From an uncultured Clostridium sp. (GTDB lineage Bacteria > Bacillota > Clostridia > TANB77 > CAG-508): a stretch of 11,351 bases of DNA. The stretch lies in NCBI GenBank assembly GCA_945937855.1, contig CAMEUC010000028.1:1-11351 (forward strand). The letters run 5' to 3'. Numbering within the stretch: position 1 is the stretch's first letter; every line of letters starts with the position of its first letter. The position numbers and the translations under genes were made by a program. The notes under the pieces are model-generated. The model saw only the letters and a program-made list of their open reading frames with translations, searched no databases and was not told where the DNA came from. This document shows positions 6,856 through 11,351 of this stretch, piece by piece.

Positions 6856-8265
6856 GTGAACGAAGAAGTTATAAAAAAACAACTAGAATATATAGAAAAA
6901 GTTAGAAAATTAAATGAAGGAAAAAGATTATACTATAATATCCTAACAATGGGCTGCCAATTAAATGAAAATGACTCAGAAAAAATTAGTGGTATGGCAA
7001 CAAACATGGGGTATATTTATACAGATGATTTAGAAAAAGCAAATATGTATATTATAAATACTTGCTGTGTACGTGAAAATGCAGAAGAAAAACTTTTTGG
7101 AAAATTAGGAGAACTAAAAAAACTAAGAGAAAAAAATAATGGAATAATAGCCCTTTGCGGATGTATGATGCAAGAAAAGCATATACAAGAAAAACTAAAA
7201 CAAAGTTATCCATATGTAGATATTATATTTGGAACACATACATTACACAAATTTCCAGAAGATGTTTATAAGATATTAATAGATAGAAAAAAAATAAAAG
7301 ATGTTATAGATATAGATGGAGAAGTGTACGAAGGACTGCCAATAAAAAGAAATGATGGAAAGCGAGCATCTGTAACTATAATGTATGGATGTAATAATTT
7401 CTGCTCATATTGTATAGTACCTTATGTTAGAGGAAGGGAAAGAAGTAGAAATCCAGAAGATATTTTACAAGAAATAGAAGATTTAGCAAAAGAAGGTTAT
7501 AAGGAAATAACATTACTTGGGCAAAATGTAAATTCATATTTGAGAAGTGAGAGGTTAGAAGTTGGAAGTGAGAAAATTTTAGGAGAAGTAAATTCCTTTG
7601 CAGACTTATTAAGAGCAGTAAATAAAATAGAAGGGATAGAAGTAATAAGATTTATTTCGCCACATCCTAAGGATTTTACAGATGATGTAATAGAAGCAAT
7701 AAAAGATTGTAAAAAAGTATCAAGATTAATACATATACCACTTCAATCTGGAAGTACAGAAGTTTTAAAGAAAATGAATAGGAAATATTCAAAAGAAATT
7801 TACTTAAAATTAATAGAAAAGATTAAAAATAAGGTTCCAGATGTATTATTCTCAACAGACATCATAGTAGGCTTTCCGGGGGAAACAGAAGAAGATTTTG
7901 AAGAAACCTTAGATGTTGTAAGAAAAGTAAATTTTGAACAAATATTTATGTTTATATATTCAAGAAGAGTTGGAACAGTGGCAGACAAAATGGAAAATCA
8001 AATTCCAGAAGAAATAAAACATAAAAGATTTGATAGATTAAAAGAACTTTTTGAAACACAAGTAGAAGAAAACAATAAAAAATATATAGGAACAACTCAA
8101 AAAGTTTTAGTAGAAGGTTATAGTAAAACAAACGACAAAATGCTTACAGGAAGAACAAACAGCAACAAGGTAGTAGTATTTGATGGACCGGAAGATTTAA
8201 TAGGACAAGTAATAGATTTAAAAATAATATCAGAACATAAATGGTATTTGAGAGGTCAGATGTGA
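6856..8265 (+). CDS. miaB: tRNA-2-methylthio-N6-dimethylallyladenosine synthase MiaB
   Basis: A radical-SAM methylthiotransferase that converts i6A37 to ms2i6A37 in tRNAs reading UNN codons, using two iron-sulfur clusters. The protein is 469 residues. The N-terminal methylthiotransferase domain has its cysteines in MGCQLN (C34), TCCVRE (C70) and GCMMQ (C103). The radical-SAM triad is CNNFCSYC (C179, C183, C186). ENAEEK and LGQNVNSY are MiaB-typical, and a C-terminal TRAM domain follows (about 400-465). GTG at 6856 is preferred over ATG at 6796: GGAGG at 6844-6848 is well spaced, and the extra 20 residues upstream are not conserved. It precedes mutS by 90 bases, a common clostridial order. Residues about 229-242 (LRSERLEVGSEKIL) are an in-frame insertion derived from a simple repeat. 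No in-frame CGG. Confidence 0.95.
   Translation: MNEEVIKKQLEYIEKVRKLNEGKRLYYNILTMGCQLNENDSEKISGMATNMGYIYTDDLEKANMYIINTCCVRENAEEKLFGKLGELKKLREKNNGIIALCGCMMQEKHIQEKLKQSYPYVDIIFGTHTLHKFPEDVYKILIDRKKIKDVIDIDGEVYEGLPIKRNDGKRASVTIMYGCNNFCSYCIVPYVRGRERSRNPEDILQEIEDLAKEGYKEITLLGQNVNSYLRSERLEVGSEKILGEVNSFADLLRAVNKIEGIEVIRFISPHPKDFTDDVIEAIKDCKKVSRLIHIPLQSGSTEVLKKMNRKYSKEIYLKLIEKIKNKVPDVLFSTDIIVGFPGETEEDFEETLDVVRKVNFEQIFMFIYSRRVGTVADKMENQIPEEIKHKRFDRLKELFETQVEENNKKYIGTTQKVLVEGYSKTNDKMLTGRTNSNKVVVFDGPEDLIGQVIDLKIISEHKWYLRGQM
7541..7574 (+). repeat. GAAGTGAG-type degenerate repeat inserted within miaB
   Basis: A purine-rich run of GAAGTGAGAGG-like units encodes RSERLEVGSEK between LGQNVNSY and the conserved helix containing FADLL, where homologues have about ten fewer residues. 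The length keeps frame. It matches the reverse complement of the repeat after miaB at 22 of 31 positions without gaps. Confidence 0.55.
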
Positions 8266-8274
8266 CTTTAATTT

Positions 8275-8305
8275 CCCACTTCGCACCTCCCACTTCACAC
8301 TTCTT
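8275..8305 (-). repeat. GAAGTGAG-type degenerate repeat between miaB and mutS
   Basis: On the minus strand this reads as GAAGTGTGAAGTGGGAGG-like units, the same class as the run inside miaB. It lies ten bases after the miaB stop. Such purine-rich intergenic repeats spread in some clostridial genomes; nothing here points to a specific function. Confidence 0.5.
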
Positions 8306-8355
8306 TAAATTAATTTATTAATAAATAAAAAATTAAACAAAAAGGAATGATATAA

Positions 8356-10966
8356 ATGGCAGAATTCTCTCCAATGATGCAACATTACTTAGAAACAAAA
8401 GAAAAATACAAAGATTGCATATTGTTTTATAGATTAGGAGATTTCTATGAGATGTTTTTTGAAGATGCAAAAATTGCTGCAAGAGAACTAGAAATAACAC
8501 TAACAGGAAAGGAATGTGGACAACCTGAACGTGCACCTATGGCAGGAGTTCCTTTTCATGCTGCAGAAAATTACATTTCAAAACTAATAGAAAAAGGATA
8601 TAAAGTAGCAATATGTGAGCAATTAGAAGATCCAAAAACCGCCAAAGGAATTGTAAAAAGAGATGTTATAAGAATTGTAACACCTGGGACAGTTATGGAA
8701 GCAAATATGTTGGAGGAAAAGAAAAACAACTATATAATGTCAATTTTTAAAAAAGGAATATATTTTGGACTTGCTGTATGCGACATTACAACAGGAGATT
8801 TTTACGCAAGTAAAATTATGGGAGAAAATAATTATGCTACTCTTATAGATGAAATTTCTAAATTTAACCCAGCAGAAATTATAGTAAATAAAATGTTATT
8901 TAACTCATCAGAAGAAATGGAAGGAATAAGAAAAAGGTTTGGAGCATATATAACAAATCTACAAGAAGAAGCATTTAGAGAAGATGTAGATATATTATTG
9001 CAAAATTACACTTTTACAGAAAATGAAATAAAACTAGAAAATCTCGACAATTATTTATTAGAAGTATCAAGTATAAATGCACTTTTAGACTATTTAAATC
9101 AAACGCAAAAAATGAAATTAGAACATATAAATTCAATTCATATTTATAGTACAAATAGATACATGGCATTAGATATAACAGCAAGAAGAAACTTAGAGCT
9201 TACAGAAAGAATGCACGATAAATCTAAAAAAGGAACTCTTCTTTGGGTATTAGATAAAACACTTACATCAATGGGAGGAAGACTTTTAAGAAGATGGATA
9301 AATGAGCCATTAGTAAATGTAAGTGAAATAAACAATAGATTAGAAGCGGTAGAAGAATTAAAGAACAATATAATTTTAAGAGGAGAAATAGCAAATAATT
9401 TAAAATATGTTTATGATATAGAAAGATTAGTTCGGAAAAATTGCATATGGAAACTGTAGTGCAAGAGATTTAATATCATTAAAAAGTTCTTTAAAACAAC
9501 TACCTGAAATAAAACAAATGCTAGAGAAGACTAATTCAAATATGCTAAAAAACTTATATGCTGAATTAGATTTATGTGAAGACCTATTCGAACTAATAGA
9601 TAAAGCAATAGTAGAAGAGCCACCAATTACAGTTACAGAAGGTGGAATAATAAAAAAAGGATACAATGAAGAAGTAGATGAGCTAAAAAAAGCAACAACA
9701 GAAGGTAAAAATTGGTTATTAGAATTAGAAGCAAAGGAAAAAGAACAAACTGGCATAAAGAACTTAAAAGTAGGTTTTAATAAGGTTTTTGGGTATTTTT
9801 TTGAAGTAACTAAATCATATTTAAATTTAGTACCAGATAGATTTATAAGAAAACAAACATTAACAAATGCAGAAAGATATATAACTGAAGAATTAAATGA
9901 AATTGAAAGCAAAATACTAGGATCAGAAGATAGAATAGTAACATTAGAATATAATTTATTTGTAGAAATAAGAAAAACTCTTGCAGCCAATATTGCAAGG
10001 TTACAAAAAACAGCCAATATAATTGCAATTTTAGATACATTAATTTCATTTGCAACTGTTGCGCAAGATTTGAACTATGTTAGACCAGTAGTTGATGATA
10101 GTGGTATTTTAGATATAAAAGGTGGACGTCATCCAGTAATAGAGAAAATGATAGATACTGGAAGTTTTGTAGATAATGACACATATTTGGATAAAGAAGA
10201 TGACAGATTGGCAATAATTACAGGGCCTAATATGGCGGGAAAATCTACATATATGAGACAAGTTGCATTAATTACTCTAATGGCTCAAATTGGATGTTTT
10301 GTGCCAGCAACTTCGGCAAGAATTGGAGTTGTAGATAAGATTTTTACAAGAGTTGGAGCATCAGATGACTTAAGCATGGGACAAAGTACATTTATGGTAG
10401 AGATGATGGAGGTTGCCACAATACTTAGAGAAGCAACACCAAATAGTCTAGTAATATTAGATGAAATTGGAAGAGGAACATCAACATATGATGGATTATC
10501 AATTGCATGGGCAGTTGTAGAACATATGGCGAACAAAGAAAAATGCGGAGCAAAAACACTATTTGCAACACATTACCATGAACTTACAGAGTTGGAAAAT
10601 AAAATAGAAGGTGTAAAAAATTATTCTATTGCAGTAAAAGAAAAGGGAGAAGATGTAATATTCTTAAGAAAAATAGTTCCAGGAGGAACAGACGAAAGTT
10701 ATGGAATACATGTCGCAAAACTTGCAGGAGTTCCGCAAACTGTTGTAAAAAGGTCTAATGAAATATTAAAATCTTTAGAAAGAAAAAGCATGTTAGGAAA
10801 CAAAAATGTAGAAAAAGAAAACAAGAAAGTAATGGCAGGACAATTGGATTTATATAACTACAAACTAGCAGAAATAGCACATGAACTAGACAAAGTGAAC
10901 CTAAACGAACTAACACCAATAGATGCTTTAAATGTTTTGTCAAAAATGAAAGAAAAAATGCAGTAG
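8356..10966 (+). CDS. mutS: DNA mismatch repair protein MutS, with one +1 frameshift at CGGA
   Basis: MutS recognises mismatches and recruits the repair machinery. With a +1 shift at 9433 the gene encodes 869 residues, the normal length. Domain I contains the Phe-X-Glu mismatch motif in GDFYEMF (F30, E32). Connector, lever and clamp regions follow. The ATPase domain has Walker A GPNMAGKST (about 623-631), Walker B VILDE, the GRGTSTYDG signature and ATHYHELTELE. QLDLYNY near the C terminus resembles a beta-clamp binding motif. Zero-frame reading stops at TAG 9457 after 367 residues, before the ATPase. The ATG at 8356 follows AAGGA with nine-base spacing. No ribosome-binding site precedes the first ATG of the second half (9518), so two separate genes are unlikely. 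It lies downstream of miaB; no mutL follows in the window. Confidence 0.93.
9433..9436 (+). other. CGGA +1 frameshift site in mutS
   Basis: Zero frame reads GTT-CGG-AAA-AAT and ends 24 bases after the CGG at TAG. Skipping the C gives GTT-GGA-AAA-ATT-GCA, i.e. ERLVGKIAYGNCSARDL. This aligns directly to the MutS consensus DLERLxGRxxxGNxxARDL, including the Gly encoded by GGA. Of the three sites, this one best indicates that the C is the base left out and that GGA is read as glycine. Confidence 0.88.
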
Positions 10967-10968
10967 AG

Positions 10969-10997
10969 TTTACAAAATGAGAAAAATATGCTAAAAT
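10969..10997 (+). promoter_or_regulatory. Strong sigma-A-type promoter for the small ORF at 11045
   Basis: TTTACA (10969-10974) and TAAAAT (10992-10997) are separated by exactly 17 bases, with an extended -10 TG at 10989-10990. A start near 11004 would give a roughly 40-base leader with a small CCCA/TGGG hairpin before AGGAGGA. It begins just after the mutS stop, so the small ORF probably has its own transcript. Confidence 0.7.
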
Positions 10998-11044
10998 AAA
11001 TGTAACAACCCAGTAATGGGAATTCTATTTAGGAGGAATTTATC

Positions 11045-11251
11045 GTGGCAAAGCATGTCATGGAAACAAAATTTGTTGGAGAGGGTACTAAGGAACGGAA
11101 TATCTGCAACAAATTTTGCCAGTATCAGGCAAAATGCATACATGCATCAGCAGATGGCGCATGCATGAAGGGAGAACGCGAAGCTCGTGCCTGCACAGGC
11201 CCGACACAACTGCTTCCTGGTTGCCATCGGCTTAAGTCGAGCCGATACTGA
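11045..11251 (+). CDS. Small cysteine-rich protein of unknown function
   Basis: A 68-residue ORF starting GTG after a strong ribosome site (AGGAGGA, about 11031-11037) and behind a good promoter. I do not recognise it. It has six cysteines (21, 25, 31, 40, 50, 60) in the spacing C-x3-C-x5-C-x8-C-x9-C-x9-C, which could bind zinc or form disulfides; there is no signal peptide. Base and codon use differ from every neighbour: GC-rich, with AAG, CAG, CGC, CGT, GCC and CGG codons, suggesting transfer. It contains two in-frame CGG codons (11096, 11222), the first in the context CGGA. If CGG forces a +1 shift in this host, the product would instead be about 40 residues, ending at TGA 11166. The 3' end of the ORF overlaps a 7-bp hairpin, ATCGGCT/AGCCGAT (11226-11246). 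It could be a real peptide gene or part of a mobile or RNA element. Confidence 0.5.
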   Translation: MAKHVMETKFVGEGTKERNICNKFCQYQAKCIHASADGACMKGEREARACTGPTQLLPGCHRLKSSRY

Positions 11252-11255
11252 GAGT

Positions 11256-11296
11256 GGAAAGGCGCTAAGAACCAAATGTGGTTCTTAGTGCTTTCC
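11256..11296 (+). terminator. Long hairpin after the small ORF, possible terminator
   Basis: GGAAAGGCGCTAAGAACC (11256-11273) pairs with GGTTCTTAGTGCTTTCC (11280-11296): 17 pairs with one bulged G and one G-U, and a six-base loop. It starts four bases after the stop codon. The expected T run is missing, so it may be an RNA-stabilising hairpin or part of an element rather than an ordinary terminator. Confidence 0.5.
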
Positions 11297-11314
11297 ATTA
11301 ACTTTAGCAGTAAA

Positions 11315-11333
11315 CCCCCAGCTATGCTGGGGG
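11315..11333. other. Perfect 8-bp hairpin, possible IS200/IS605-type element end
   Basis: CCCCCAGC-TAT-GCTGGGGG is a perfect short hairpin at the edge of the window. Subterminal hairpins of this size and GC-rich make-up are typical of the ends recognised by Y1 transposases of the IS200/IS605 family. No transposase is visible before the window ends, so the assignment is tentative; a terminator is the alternative, but no T run follows on either strand. Confidence 0.35.
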
Positions 11334-11351
11334 CGTCAGAAAACTTATAGT

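Noticed and set aside
6370..9436. Sequencing or assembly error as the cause of the three breaks
   Set aside because: None lies in a homopolymer run, and all three share one four-base context. A systematic platform error at CGGA remains possible and is testable on reads, but out-of-frame CGGA inside intact genes (e.g. GAC-GGA, TGC-GGA) shows no such error.
310..10943. Minus-strand ORFs such as 310-558, 3082-3468, 4962-5285, 5991-6596 and 9427-10017
   Set aside because: They are opposite strongly conserved + strand genes and encode Leu/Phe/Ser-rich low-complexity sequence typical of antisense shadows in AT-rich DNA.
9518..10966. Second half of mutS as an independent gene starting at 9518
   Set aside because: The same frame is conserved MutS sequence from 9434 onward, and there is no ribosome-binding site before 9518.

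Overview
The window comes from an AT-rich, low-GC Gram-positive genome, most likely an uncultured spore-forming Clostridia member. Codon use is dominated by AGA, ATA and AAA, Shine-Dalgarno sites are strong (AGGAGG type), TTG and GTG starts occur, and a sporulation sigma factor of the pro-sigma-K type is present. All supported genes are on the + strand.

Layout: a DUF5662-type protein (68-604); lepA (753-2561), flanked by two copies of a structured repeat in opposite orientation (626-735 on +, 2572-2720 on -); a tight run of rlmB, an AMP-binding acyl ligase and a hemolysin III-type membrane protein (2763-5914); a hairpin leader and sigK (5935-6692); miaB (6856-8265); mutS (8356-10966); and a promoter-driven, GC-richer, cysteine-rich small ORF (11045-11251), followed by two hairpins at the window edge. 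The second hairpin may be the end of an IS200/IS605-type element.

The main observation concerns decoding. sigK has two +1 reading-frame breaks and mutS has one, and each gene is otherwise complete and well conserved. All three breaks fall on the same four bases, CGGA, with CGG in the zero frame. Dropping one base there restores the family sequence in each case. CGG does not occur in frame anywhere in the six uninterrupted native genes (about 2,300 codons), nor elsewhere in sigK or mutS, although the triplet is common out of frame. In this genome CGG therefore looks like a vacant or reassigned codon that causes +1 frameshifting (or CGGA is read as a four-base codon), rather than sigK and mutS being ordinary pseudogenes. 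The only other in-frame CGG codons are in the foreign-looking small ORF at the right edge.

Two further points stand out. The sigK ribosome-binding site lies in the 3' arm of a 19-bp hairpin whose loop carries a sporulation-like -10 box, so only transcripts starting inside the loop would leave the site free. The two repeats around lepA differ at stem positions in a compensatory way, which suggests a conserved RNA fold.
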